The notes beneath the pieces were generated by a model. It worked only from the letters and a program-made list of their open reading frames with translations. It was not told the origin of the DNA and searched no databases. Shown here in pieces: positions 8,732 to 17,665 of a DNA stretch of 35,767 nucleotides (within the stretch, counting starts at the first letter, position 1; the number at the start of each line of letters is the position of its first letter). Source of the stretch: Planctomycetota bacterium. GTDB lineage: Bacteria; Planctomycetota; Phycisphaerae; WQYP01. The stretch spans positions 1-35,767 of the forward strand of contig JAJZGD010000007.1 in assembly GCA_021804985.1 (NCBI GenBank), in the 5' to 3' direction. Made by a program: the position numbers and the translations under genes.

Positions 8732-9463
8732 TCAGCGTCGGTACGCGAGATGGCGCCCCGATTTCCGGCCGGCTTTGTAACCCCCTGCCGGGCGCGTCAA
8801 CGATGCCACAAAGATGCTCGCGGGCCGCTGTGATCGCTGCCGCTTGGGCTTGGCCGTCAGCATGGCAATGGTTTCATCGGTATTTATCCAACGCACATTT
8901 TTACTCTCAAGCTTGCGCATGGCCAAATCGCAGTCGGCCGGGTCGCGCTGCCCGCAGCAATCCTTTACGACGGCCAGCGGTTGGCGGCGCTGGAGCAAGC
9001 CGAGAATCATCATGCGAACCACTGATTCCAAGGGGCCCCCGACGATGATCCATAGGGGGGTTTGCGTTTCGGAAAGCAACCGATCAAGCCGGGGTGAATC
9101 AAATGGATTGGCGTCCGGCAGATCAAAAATATGCTGCTGCGCGCGAAGAAGACCATCAAGTGGAAAATCGGTGCCGCAATCCAGCGGCATTTCTTCAACG
9201 CGCTCGCAGATGGTGCAGGGCAGTTTCTGATAGCCGAAGCTTCCCGGCACACATATAGGCTCGGCTGGGGGTGGTTCAATGTCGGCAAGCTGGTGCAGGC
9301 GTGTGCTGACGATGGGAATCCCCAGAGTTTTCACGGTTTGAAAAAGGCGATAAAGGTGCGAGGTTAAATTGGCCGCCCCATTGAGGGGATATTTACCGCG
9401 CATGTCGAAAAGGTCGTTTTGGGTGTTTACATCCAATAGGATCGGCGTTCGAACAGAAAACAT
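8732..9463 (-). CDS. Isochorismatase-fold hydrolase-like protein, catalytic Cys absent
   Basis: Belongs to the isochorismatase/cysteine hydrolase superfamily, but the reaction is unknown. The N-terminal TPILLDVNTQNDLF supplies the usual aspartate (LLDxxxxxD pattern), a possible lysine is in FGYQKLPC, and the core strand reads WIIVGGPLESVVRMMILGLL. In active members this last segment is normally GxxTDxCVxxTA; here the cysteine position appears to be valine. Either the protein is non-catalytic or it belongs to a divergent branch. Cysteines at KLPCTICE lie elsewhere and do not replace the nucleophile by position. The 243 residues include a basic tail from about 208. The ATG at 9463 has a strong GGAGGTG just upstream. 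Confidence 0.75.
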   Translation of the reverse strand: MFSVRTPILLDVNTQNDLFDMRGKYPLNGAANLTSHLYRLFQTVKTLGIPIVSTRLHQLADIEPPPAEPICVPGSFGYQKLPCTICERVEEMPLDCGTDFPLDGLLRAQQHIFDLPDANPFDSPRLDRLLSETQTPLWIIVGGPLESVVRMMILGLLQRRQPLAVVKDCCGQRDPADCDLAMRKLESKNVRWINTDETIAMLTAKPKRQRSQRPASIFVASLTRPAGGYKAGRKSGRHLAYRR

Positions 9464-10048
9464 GGCTCACCTCCATGAGGTTGGGCGTGAGACCCCCTCA
9501 ACGATCATCATCGTCACGTCTCATCAAAAGACTATACGCACAATTTATGCCATTGGTGTGGAAAAATATTTACCTGGCATGAATAGACGCTGGTTTTGAA
9601 CCGTCAATTGAGACTCGCCGAGGAACGTAAACATTTATATCAGCAGATGTTATAATGCTGAACGCGGGGCTTGCCCGGACGGCATCGATGAACCTTTTTC
9701 CCCCCTGTGTCCGCTGCATTGGGGCCGGGGCACTGGACTTTCCCCGCCCATGATCATTAACATCCCCTGTAATGGCGGCAGGGCCAGGAGCCTGTCCGAG
9801 TAATGGCCGGGTTGTGACGGCTTGCTTGTTGGCCCCCCTCTGCGGCGCGGCTCCTCGATGGTCGGCGAAGCAATCGGTTTGCCCCCGGCGGCGCAGTTAT
9901 AGGTCGGTGCGGATATAAAACTCCCCACCCGCTATGGCTGGCGACCCGGGAATTTGCCGATAACCACACAGCAGCGTTAGGGTGGCTGGGGTGCCCAAGT
10001 AGGTGGAAACAGACGGGGCCGCAGCCCCAGGAATAAGGGTAAAGACAT
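9464..10048. other. Intergenic region between isochorismatase-like gene and topA
   Basis: 585 bp between divergent genes. It contains a degenerate MITE-like copy starting at 9784 (CCAGGAGCCTGTCCGAGTAA, then GGCCGGGTTGTGACGGC and CTGCGGCGCGGCTC) and, close to topA, a perfect hairpin GGGGC-CGCA-GCCCC at 10015-10028 just before the presumed ribosome binding site. At 9481-9530 near-palindromic words (GTGAGAC and CGTCTCAT) may be an operator for the isochorismatase-like gene. No further gene is evident. Confidence 0.6.
9784..9860. repeat. Degenerate MITE-like repeat copy
   Basis: Begins CCAGGAGCCTGTCCGAGTAA and continues GGCCGGGTTGTGACGGC, matching the terminus of the family seen complete at 13465-13633. 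A CCCCCCTCTGCGGCGCGGCTC stretch resembles the interior of that copy. Similarity fades after about 9860 and no opposing terminus is found, so this copy is partial. Confidence 0.65.
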
Positions 10049-12682
10049 TTGGTTACCAATAAATCTGAAAAAAAGAATGCTCCCGCACTGGTGATTGTTG
10101 AATCGCCGGCCAAAGCCAGAACCATCAACAAATATCTGGGTTCCGGTTACATCGTGAAAGCTTCCATGGGGCACGTGCGCGACCTTCCAAAAAGCGGCAT
10201 CGGCGTGGATGTGGATGCCAATTTCGCGCCGACGTATGAAGTGCTGCCCACCCGAAAAAAGCTGATCACCGAGCTGCGCAGTGATGCCAAAAAGGCGAGC
10301 ACCGTCTTTCTCGCCACCGACTTGGACCGCGAGGGCGAGGCCATCGCCTGGCATCTTTGCTACGCCCTCGGCCTGACGCCCGAATCGGCACAGCGCGTGG
10401 TATTCAATGAGATTACCCCCACCGCCATCCGCCGCGCATTTGAACATCCGCGCAAAATTGATCAAAGCAAAGTCAACGCCCAGCAGGCCCGGCGCATTCT
10501 CGATCGCCTTGTCGGCTATAAGGTATCACCCCTGCTCTGGAAAAAGGTGGCACGCGATCTGTCGGCCGGTCGCGTTCAAAGTGTGGCTGTGAAGCTTATC
10601 GTCGATCGTGAGCGCGAAATTCTCGCCTTTATGCCGGAAGAATACTGGAAAATCCAGGCGGTTTTTACCACCAGCCTTAAGGCCGCCGCCGCACTTCGCC
10701 TCGCCTGGCAGGAATTTACCACCGAGCCGGATGATGATGACACGGAAGATGGCACCGATGCGCCCGCCGTCCGCACGCCCAACGTCCTCCAGCGCGGGCA
10801 GTGGATGGCAGATAACCAGAGCTTTCGCGCAGACCTCGTCGAATTTCAAGGCAAAAAATTTGATCCCAAAAACGCCGATGACGCCATCGCCGCCGCCATG
10901 GCGCTTGGCCTCGCCGGCATTTCCAATGAAACGGCGCCCAACGACGGCTCCAACGGCCCACGCGGCATACCGGCACGGGGCCCGGCGCAAAGCATCACCA
11001 AAGTTCGCGGCGACCTGCCCCCGATCGACAAGCCACCATTTGTCGTGCGGAACGTCACCTCCCGCCCGTCAACCTCCAAGCCACCTGGGCCGTTCAGTAC
11101 CAGCACGCTGCAGCAGGCGGCCAGCAATCAGCTCGGTTTCGCGGCGCAGCGCACCATGCGTATCGCGCAGCAGCTTTATGAAGGCGTAGAAGTTTCCGGT
11201 CAGGGTGCCGTCGGTCTTATCACTTATATGCGTACCGATTCGCAAAACATCAGCGGTGATGCCCTTCAGGCGGTGCGAAAATTTATTAAGCAAAGCTTTT
11301 CGGCGGCCTACCTGCCCGATGCGCCCAACGTTTACGCCTCGCGACAGGGCGCTCAGGAAGCCCATGAGGCCATCCGCCCGACCGATGTGGAACTTACGCC
11401 GGATCGCGTCCGCGGGTCGCTTAATGAAGAGCAGCACAAACTTTACGAACTCATTTGGAAACGCTTCGTCGCCTGCCAGATGACCAGTGCCCAGTGGCGA
11501 ATAAACGAAGCCTTCATCATTTGCCGAGCCGCCGCCGCCGATGCTGCGCCTCCCCCCGTGTTTAAAGCCACCGGGCGGCAACTGGAATTTGACGGATTCA
11601 CCCGAGTGGCGGGGATTAATTCACGCTTCGGCGAACAGGTGCTGCCGCCGCTGGTGGAAAATCAGAAGGTCGTTCCGCTCGATATTCTGCCATCGCAGCA
11701 TTTCACCAGCCCGCCGCCGCGCTTTACCGAGGCCACTTTGGTGAAGGCTCTTGAAAGCGAAGGCATCGGCCGGCCGAGCACCTACGCATCGATCATCGGA
11801 ACCATTCGAGATCGGCATTATGTCGATCAGGTAAGCCCGCGCGATCGACGCTTTTGCGCAACCGATCTGGGCATGAAGGTGACGGAAAAGCTGGTTGAGG
11901 GCTTTCCCGATTTAATGGAACTCGGCTTCACCCGCCGGGTAGAAGGGCAGCTCGATCAAATTGAAGATGCATCGGAAGATTGGGTAAGCGTGGTTCGTTC
12001 GTTTTATGAACCGCTGGCCAGAGATCTCGCCACCGCCGAGCAGCGCATGACCCACGCCCGGGCCGAGGCCACGCCGTCACCGTATAAATGCCCCAAGTGT
12101 GATGCACCGATGGTTTACAAACTGGCCAAACGCGGAAAGACGTTTCTATCCTGCTCACGCTATCCGGAATGCGATGGCGGTTCGAGTGTGGATCGCGAAG
12201 GCAAGCCGGTAGAGTTGGAGATCACCGAATATAAGTGCCCCGCGTGCACCAAGCCGATGATCAAACGCCAGGGAAGATTCGGGCCATTTTTTGGATGCTC
12301 CGGCTACCCGGAATGCAAAGTCATTCAAGCCGCCGACCGCAATACCGGTGAGCCGCTGCCCCCGCGCCCGCCCCCGAAACCGACCGGCTTGAAATGCCCG
12401 CGGTGCAATAAAAAGGATTTGGTGGTGCGAGCGGGCAAACGCGGGGAATTTATTTCCTGCTCCGGCTATCCGCGCTGCCGCATGACGCTGCCGGCGGAAA
12501 GGCTGCCCGAGTTCCTCGATCTCGCCGCCAAAAACCTCTGGCCGCCGCCGGATATCTTCGCTAAGGCCGCCAGGACCGGCGGTAAGGCGGCTAAAGAACC
12601 GGCTGCGGCGGCTGAGGAAGCCGCGGCTGCGCCCGCCGTCAAAACACCAAAAAAACGGCGGCTCGCCAAAACCGACGCCTGA
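10049..12682 (+). CDS. topA: DNA topoisomerase I (type IA)
   Basis: Relaxes negatively supercoiled DNA through a 5'-phosphotyrosine intermediate. The Toprim domain at the N-terminus has E18 in VIVESPAK and D91/D93 in DLDREGEAIAWHL. The active tyrosine is Y393 in GLITYMRTDSQ. Three C4 zinc ribbons occupy about 677-815, each ending in a SRYPEC, SGYPEC or SGYPRC type motif, followed by an alanine- and lysine-rich tail. At 877 residues it is a typical bacterial size. An extra acidic and proline-rich stretch around 225-345 moves the tyrosine ~74 residues further than in E. coli. The start is TTG at 10049, with AAGGGT upstream; a small perfect hairpin at 10015-10028 precedes it and could affect initiation. 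Confidence 0.96.
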   Translation: MVTNKSEKKNAPALVIVESPAKARTINKYLGSGYIVKASMGHVRDLPKSGIGVDVDANFAPTYEVLPTRKKLITELRSDAKKASTVFLATDLDREGEAIAWHLCYALGLTPESAQRVVFNEITPTAIRRAFEHPRKIDQSKVNAQQARRILDRLVGYKVSPLLWKKVARDLSAGRVQSVAVKLIVDREREILAFMPEEYWKIQAVFTTSLKAAAALRLAWQEFTTEPDDDDTEDGTDAPAVRTPNVLQRGQWMADNQSFRADLVEFQGKKFDPKNADDAIAAAMALGLAGISNETAPNDGSNGPRGIPARGPAQSITKVRGDLPPIDKPPFVVRNVTSRPSTSKPPGPFSTSTLQQAASNQLGFAAQRTMRIAQQLYEGVEVSGQGAVGLITYMRTDSQNISGDALQAVRKFIKQSFSAAYLPDAPNVYASRQGAQEAHEAIRPTDVELTPDRVRGSLNEEQHKLYELIWKRFVACQMTSAQWRINEAFIICRAAAADAAPPPVFKATGRQLEFDGFTRVAGINSRFGEQVLPPLVENQKVVPLDILPSQHFTSPPPRFTEATLVKALESEGIGRPSTYASIIGTIRDRHYVDQVSPRDRRFCATDLGMKVTEKLVEGFPDLMELGFTRRVEGQLDQIEDASEDWVSVVRSFYEPLARDLATAEQRMTHARAEATPSPYKCPKCDAPMVYKLAKRGKTFLSCSRYPECDGGSSVDREGKPVELEITEYKCPACTKPMIKRQGRFGPFFGCSGYPECKVIQAADRNTGEPLPPRPPPKPTGLKCPRCNKKDLVVRAGKRGEFISCSGYPRCRMTLPAERLPEFLDLAAKNLWPPPDIFAKAARTGGKAAKEPAAAAEEAAAAPAVKTPKKRRLAKTDA

Positions 12683-13106
12683 GCCGGCGCGAGACCCATG
12701 CCAGAAGTGCGCCTGATCGGCGGGTGGAGCGTGGCCTAAGGGCGCCCGATAAACTCATTGGGCTGATAAGCGGCCTCGCACATCGAGGTCATACATCTCT
12801 CAGGAACCGGGCTTTCGGGCCGGGCACCATACTTTTCATCGCGTGCAACCTCGGCGAAAGATCGGCGTTTGGCAAAGTGCACGGATGATTCGCGGCATGC
12901 GATGCCACGAAGTGCCCGATCGGTCGCGTTCGGCGGGAGCGTCGGAAGAAGGACGCCCGATGGGGGGAGAGCCAATTTGGGGAGGGCCAATTTTGGCCGC
13001 GTGAGCTTTCCCGTTTGAGAATATTTAATGCAATCAGGTGACCAATGCCGGTTGGTGGCGGCCGCGCGGCCGCTGTACAGGCATGTATTTATATAGGAGT
13101 GTTCGT
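12683..13106. other. Intergenic region after topA
   Basis: 424 bp without a confident gene. It includes a small minus-strand open frame (12736-12990, 84 codons, TTG start) with no recognisable domain and no ribosome binding site, the related words CCAATTTGGGG and CCAATTTTGG near 12975-12995, and a perfect 16 bp palindrome GCGGCCGCGCGGCCGC at 13058-13073, which lies ~35 bp upstream of the next start codon. Confidence 0.5.
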
Positions 13107-13448
13107 ATGTATACGTTGCGTAAGCCCGTATTGGCTCTGGCGCTGGCTGCGGCCGCCGGGGTCGGCTATGTGGCCAGTTCCGCCATCCATGCGCCCGCCA
13201 CGTCGGCCGAGGCGATCACCATGCCGGTGGCACCGGCTTCCATGGCGATGACCGACAAGAAAAAGGATATTCATCTTATTTTTATGGCTGGGCGCCGATT
13301 GCATTTCGCCGCCAGGATTCTCAGCCGCGGTGAGAAGGAATACGGCGGCCACCGCGTGGCAGCGCTTGCGGCCACGCGCGAGGCACTTGAACAATGCAAG
13401 GCTGCCATCCTGTTTGTTCGCGCCAACCACCCGCCCCATGGTGGCTAA
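13107..13448 (+). CDS. Small secreted protein of unknown function
   Basis: A 113-residue protein that I do not recognise. The N-terminus is a clear signal peptide: MYTLRKP, then a hydrophobic core ALALAAAAGVGYVASSAI, with likely cleavage near ATSAEA. The mature part of ~75 residues is basic and helical (DIHLIFMAGRRLHFAARILSRGEKEYGGHRVAALAATREALEQC) and has one cysteine. The ATG at 13107 is set by AGGAG 7 bases upstream; the frame is open further upstream, but that part includes the palindrome and is not protein-like. It stands alone on the plus strand between topA and a MITE, which begins 16 bp after the stop codon. Export to the periplasm is inferred; no function can be given. Confidence 0.7.
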   Translation: MYTLRKPVLALALAAAAGVGYVASSAIHAPATSAEAITMPVAPASMAMTDKKKDIHLIFMAGRRLHFAARILSRGEKEYGGHRVAALAATREALEQCKAAILFVRANHPPHGG

Positions 13449-13464
13449 AAGTCGTGCATTGCGG

Positions 13465-13633
13465 CCCAGGAGCCTGTCCGAGTAATGGCCGCAGGGCGGG
13501 GTGCTTTTGGCCCCCCCTGCGGCGCGGCTCGTCGGTGTACCGTCTGCGTGAGGTACGCCATCGTTGCCGCTGCTTGATGGGTGTCAAAAATCACGCCGTC
13601 GCAACCCGGCGATTACCTGGACAGGCTCCTGGG
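13465..13633. mobile_element. Full-length MITE-like element
   Basis: A 169 bp unit bounded by inverted termini: CCCAGGAGCCTGTCC on the left and GGACAGGCTCCTGGG on the right. The similarity continues inward, GAGTAATGGCCG against the complement of CGGCGATTACCT. It has no open reading frame of note. Its reverse complement matches 35616-35767 over ~140 bp, and partial copies occur at 9784, 26905, 26937, 35021 and inside repeat A. No transposase with matching ends is present in the window, so the element would be non-autonomous. A target duplication could not be read with certainty. Confidence 0.8.
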
Positions 13634-13661
13634 GTGGCTCTGGCATGATCCGCGCTGGGCG

Positions 13662-14903
13662 CTATCCGGGCCAGGCACTGCCGTCGCCGGGGCCAAGTGT
13701 GGTGATGGTCATCGGCGTGAGGGGAAATGTTTCCAGCAAACCGCGAATGCTGTGCTCACTGATTTTTTCCAGCTCGGCGAGATCCTCTTCAAGCGTGCGA
13801 AATTCACGGTTGTAAATCCATTGAGAACACAGGTTTCGCATCCGCCCCAGCGGTAGTTCGCCGCTCATGACGGTGCTGGTCGCAATTTTGGTTTTGCTGC
13901 GTGCAATCTCCTCCGCCTCCAATGCGCCGGAGCGCACGCGATTGAGTTCGGCGAGCATGATTTCTTCCACCCGCGCCGCTTTGGATGGATCGCATGATGC
14001 ATAGGCGAAAAAACTTCCCAGGCCATCATGGGGAAATGTCGAAAAGTCGGCCTCTTCCGCCAGCCCCGGCTCTATCAGCGACCAGTAGAAGCGCGAGCCA
14101 TCATGATCCCCGACGGCATCGCTGAGAACGGCGGCGGAAAATCGCTCCATATCTTGCGCGCTCGGGCCCGCGCAAACCATGGAAATGTAATGCCGCTTAA
14201 GTTTGTCATCGCGGATGTGATGGCGGCGGTTTCCTAATTCAACTTTGGGATAGGCCCGATGCACGTCAATATGCGGCCATTGGCCACAGCAATCGCCCGC
14301 CAAGCCCATAATCTGATCAAAATCCACCGCACCCGATACGGCGAGCACCATATTGCCCGGCCCGTAATGTGCATCGAAATAAGTCCGCATCTGGCCCTGC
14401 GTTAGCGCCCCGATCGACGCCTTGGAACCGAGGATGGAATTGGCCAGCGGATGGCGGCCGAAATGCTCTTCCATGACGCGTTCAAAAAGCACATGGCCCG
14501 GTTTATCGAGATAGAGCGATATTTCCTCGAGAATGACATTTTTTTCCATGTCAAAATCTTCCGTGCGCAGGGCTGGCCGCATCATGTCGGCGAGGATATT
14601 GAGCGCGGGTGGCAGATATTCCGGCAGCACCTGCGCCCAATAGCACGTGACTTCATTGCTGGTGAAGGCATTGTTGCGTGCCCCGAGCGAATCGAATTCA
14701 CGGTTGATATCCGCGGCGCTGCGCCCGGCGGTCCCCTTGAACATCATGTGTTCGAGAAAATGCGAGACGCCGGATACGGCGGCATCCTCATCGCGTGCCC
14801 CGGTTTTCACCATGAACCCGATGGCCGAGGTTTTGGCGTGCGGCATTACCTCGGCGATCACATCGAGGCCGTTGGCCAGCGTGCCATGCTTAAATGTAGT
14901 CAT
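13662..14903 (-). CDS. M16 family zinc peptidase (active subunit)
   Basis: Zinc metallopeptidase of the pitrilysin/processing-peptidase family, about 413 residues, the size of M16B subunits. The inverted zinc motif HxxEH is intact as H48-E51-H52 (SHFLEHMMFKGT), and the third ligand is E127 or E128 in EKNVILEEISLYLDKP, 76 residues on. The second half is the inactive-fold domain. It has no R-Y pair of the kind that closes over the substrate, which is present in the neighbour. GGAG lies 8 bases before the ATG. It is the second gene of a two-gene pair, 24 bp after the inactive partner, suggesting a heterodimer. No signal peptide is visible. Confidence 0.93.
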   Translation of the reverse strand: MTTFKHGTLANGLDVIAEVMPHAKTSAIGFMVKTGARDEDAAVSGVSHFLEHMMFKGTAGRSAADINREFDSLGARNNAFTSNEVTCYWAQVLPEYLPPALNILADMMRPALRTEDFDMEKNVILEEISLYLDKPGHVLFERVMEEHFGRHPLANSILGSKASIGALTQGQMRTYFDAHYGPGNMVLAVSGAVDFDQIMGLAGDCCGQWPHIDVHRAYPKVELGNRRHHIRDDKLKRHYISMVCAGPSAQDMERFSAAVLSDAVGDHDGSRFYWSLIEPGLAEEADFSTFPHDGLGSFFAYASCDPSKAARVEEIMLAELNRVRSGALEAEEIARSKTKIATSTVMSGELPLGRMRNLCSQWIYNREFRTLEEDLAELEKISEHSIRGLLETFPLTPMTITTLGPGDGSAWPG

Positions 14904-14927
14904 AATAGTATCTCCATCATTAAGCGT

Positions 14928-16196
14928 TCATCCTGCTTTCGGTGCGGATGTCGGCGGCGGCGTCAGCGGCTCGGGGCCGATGGTCACCAGCGTTAACTGC
15001 CGGACGGGGTTTCGCTCCAGATAGGAATTGACCATCGCCGGCGTGGGCGCCTCGATGCGGGCCCGCAATTCGTCCAGCGTGCGGGGGCGGCCAATGTGGT
15101 ACATATCGTGCATGAGTGCCGCGGCACGGGCGCCGCTGCTTTCGCCGTTCATAACCACGCGGCTTTTCATACCAATTTTAGCGCGCTGCAATTCATCGGC
15201 GGAAATACCATCGGTCAGCCGGTTGAGTTCGTGCACAAACGCATCGAGCGTTTTCTGAGCGCGCTCCGGAACCGTGCCCGCATATCCAAAAATCATCCCC
15301 TGCGTCCGCAGGCTTTGATACCCCGCCTGCACGGAATAACACAGCCCTTGTTTTTCCCGTATCTCGGAAAAAAGCCGCGCGCCCATTCCGCCACTGAGTA
15401 CGTTCACGCTCAGCGCCGCCAGAATGCTATCGGGGTCGCGCTCGGGGACGCTGTCAAACGCCAGCCCGATTTGTACCTGATTGGTTTTCTGCATTTCATG
15501 GCGCACGCCGCCCGGCGCAATTCCCGGCACCACAACGGCCGCTTTGGGGCCTTGCCAGCTGCCAAAGGCGCCCGCCACCAGATCATGAATCTCGTCGAAT
15601 GAAATGTGGCCGGCAATCGACAGAATTGCCCCGTCTGGTGTGAAACGCCGCCGATAATCCAGCCGCAAATCATCGACCGTTAGCGCCAGCAGGTGCTCCT
15701 TAATGCCCAGCGCGGGGCGACCGAGCGGCGGCGGCAGGTGCTGCGATCGCAAAAGCATATTGAGCTTTTGTGCCGGTTCGTCCTCGATGGCCTCAAGTTG
15801 CCCCAGTGCCATTTCTCGGCAGGGAGCAAAGCCCGATTCCGGAAGTTGCGGGCGCTGGAAGATATCCGCCACCAGTGGCAGCACTTCCGGCAGCGTTTTG
15901 GCCAGCATACTGGCGGAAAATCGCAAAAAAACCGTGTCGGCCGCACAGCTTCGCTGAACGCCGAGCGAATCGAGTGCGGCGCTCAAGGCCCGGGCGTCGC
16001 GGCCGCCAGCACCCCGCAAAATCCAATCGGAAAGCAAATTGGCGCTGCCCACCGCATGCTCGGGATCGGTTGATACCCCGCCGACGATCGCCAGCGCCAT
16101 ACCGGCAGAGCGTACTTCCGGCATATGTTCCATGACCAATGTCAGGCCGTTATCAAAGCGATCGACACGCAAAAATGCGGGGGAACTTTGATCCAT
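14928..16196 (-). CDS. M16 family peptidase-like protein (non-catalytic subunit)
   Basis: Partner of the active M16 peptidase encoded directly downstream. The 422-residue product keeps the M16 fold (FDNGLTLVMEHMPEVRSAGMALAIVGG) but has SANLL at residues 51-55 where HxxEH belongs, so it cannot bind zinc there. It does carry the R-Y pair, R280 and Y287 in LFSEIREKQGLCYSV, that contributes to substrate binding in the non-catalytic half of heterodimeric M16B enzymes. The ATG at 16196 has AAGGAG 6 bases upstream; a longer in-frame start at 16313 has none. Substrate and cellular location are unknown; no signal peptide is evident. Confidence 0.9.
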   Translation of the reverse strand: MDQSSPAFLRVDRFDNGLTLVMEHMPEVRSAGMALAIVGGVSTDPEHAVGSANLLSDWILRGAGGRDARALSAALDSLGVQRSCAADTVFLRFSASMLAKTLPEVLPLVADIFQRPQLPESGFAPCREMALGQLEAIEDEPAQKLNMLLRSQHLPPPLGRPALGIKEHLLALTVDDLRLDYRRRFTPDGAILSIAGHISFDEIHDLVAGAFGSWQGPKAAVVVPGIAPGGVRHEMQKTNQVQIGLAFDSVPERDPDSILAALSVNVLSGGMGARLFSEIREKQGLCYSVQAGYQSLRTQGMIFGYAGTVPERAQKTLDAFVHELNRLTDGISADELQRAKIGMKSRVVMNGESSGARAAALMHDMYHIGRPRTLDELRARIEAPTPAMVNSYLERNPVRQLTLVTIGPEPLTPPPTSAPKAG

Positions 16197-16368
16197 GAGG
16201 TCTCCTTCACCAGGCTTTACCGGCGATGGCAGGCACGCGGCCTGAATTGCCGGGAATTGGTACTCTAGGAGGCCTCTGGCCTCACGTAAAGGCGGAAGCG
16301 GATTTCGGGCCATGGCGTAGGGGCGCCGTCATGCTGGCGGGCAATATTTCAGCCGTAACTGGCCTGCA

Positions 16369-17571
16369 TCACCGGGCGCTAAACGCCAATTCCAAAGCGA
16401 TGGATGAAAGGGCATCGGCGGCAAATTGCGATTCATGCAGTGTGTTAAATGCACCGAAGCTCAGGCGCGTGGTGCCGGAAGAAGCATCCTGAACACCAGT
16501 TATTGAAGAACCGATGGTTTCGTGCGCACCGGGAGCGCAGTGCAAACCGGGCCGGGTAAGAATGCCAAAATCATGCTCCAGCCGCTGCGCCAGTTCCAGC
16601 GGTTCTACGCCTTCGATGCGCACGCTGAAAACGGCCACGCGGTGCGCCACCCCCTGCGGCCCGAGAATTTTCAGGCCCTGCACGTTTTCAACCCCTTCAA
16701 TAAAGGTGCCCGAGATGGCACGCTGATGTTCCGCCAGGGCCATCACACCGCGTTCCAGAATGTAATCCAAGCCAGCCGAAAGCCCGGCAATTCCAATCGC
16801 ATTGTGCGAACCAGCCTCAAATTTGTCGGGCATAAAATTGGGTTGAACATCCCGTTCTGATGCCGAACCGGTTCCACCCTGCCGGATCGTGGCAAGCTCC
16901 CTCTCGAGTCCGGGCCGGATGTAAAGAAAGCCGGTGCCGAGCGGCCCGAGAAGCCCTTTGTGCCCCGGACATGCGAGAAAATCGATCCCATCGGCGGCAA
17001 CATCAATGGGCACGTGGCCAGCGGTCTGCGCTGCATCGACAAGAAGGGCGATTCCGTGGCCTTTGGCGATGGCACCAATCTGCCGTATCGCCTGCACGGT
17101 GCCGGTGACGTTGCTGGCGTGGCCGATGCAGATCATGCGTGTGTTGGGTTTGATGGCCGCAGCGATCTGCGACGGGTCAACCAGGCCGGTCTGCCCATGA
17201 GCAGGAACGCGGGTAACCGAAACGTGCGATTGCGATTGCAGGTCGTTAAGTGGCCGCAGAATGCTGTTGTGGTCCATTGCGGTGCAGATGGCGTGGTCGC
17301 CGGGGCGCAAAAAGCCGTGAATGGCGAGATTCAGGGCGTCGGTGCAATTGAGGGTGAAAATAAAATGATCCGGATCGGCTCCGTGGAACAAGCGGGCCAG
17401 TTTTTGTCGGCAGTCGCGAATAACGCGGGCAGATTCCTGAGCCTCGGCATACGCGCCTCGACCCGCCGAAGCGCCGCAGGTGCCCGCATATTCAACCATG
17501 GCGGCGAGAACCGCCGGTGGCTTGGGGTAGCTGGTGGCGGCATTATCCAGATATATTCGTTTATGGTACAT
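16369..17571 (-). CDS. Cysteine desulfurase-like PLP enzyme (class V aminotransferase)
   Basis: PLP-dependent enzyme probably moving sulfur from cysteine, or a related beta-elimination. Starting at ATG 17571 the 400 residues begin MYHKRIYLDNAATSYPKPP, typical of the NifS/SufS-like 'cysteine desulfurase family protein' group. PLP contacts are H101, D179 and Q182, the Schiff-base lysine is K205 in CPGHKGLLGPLGTG, and C345 in RPGLHCAPGAHETIG is at the position of the catalytic cysteine. In-frame ATGs at 17622 and 17634 would add 17-21 residues; none has a strong ribosome binding site. No isc or suf scaffold genes are adjacent, so a general Fe-S role is not certain. It lies ~95 bp after the response regulator on the same strand. 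Confidence 0.88.
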   Translation of the reverse strand: MYHKRIYLDNAATSYPKPPAVLAAMVEYAGTCGASAGRGAYAEAQESARVIRDCRQKLARLFHGADPDHFIFTLNCTDALNLAIHGFLRPGDHAICTAMDHNSILRPLNDLQSQSHVSVTRVPAHGQTGLVDPSQIAAAIKPNTRMICIGHASNVTGTVQAIRQIGAIAKGHGIALLVDAAQTAGHVPIDVAADGIDFLACPGHKGLLGPLGTGFLYIRPGLERELATIRQGGTGSASERDVQPNFMPDKFEAGSHNAIGIAGLSAGLDYILERGVMALAEHQRAISGTFIEGVENVQGLKILGPQGVAHRVAVFSVRIEGVEPLELAQRLEHDFGILTRPGLHCAPGAHETIGSSITGVQDASSGTTRLSFGAFNTLHESQFAADALSSIALELAFSAR

Positions 17572-17665
17572 ATTATTCGTCCGACATCCGGGGCTTTCGC
17601 GCCCGCCATCGCTCGCATTCATTATCCCGGCCATTCATAATAGGAAAAGCCCGGCGCTCCATCAA

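Noticed and set aside
12736-12990. 84-codon minus-strand open frame after topA
   Set aside because: TTG start without a ribosome binding site and no recognisable domain. Not excluded, but not strong enough to call.
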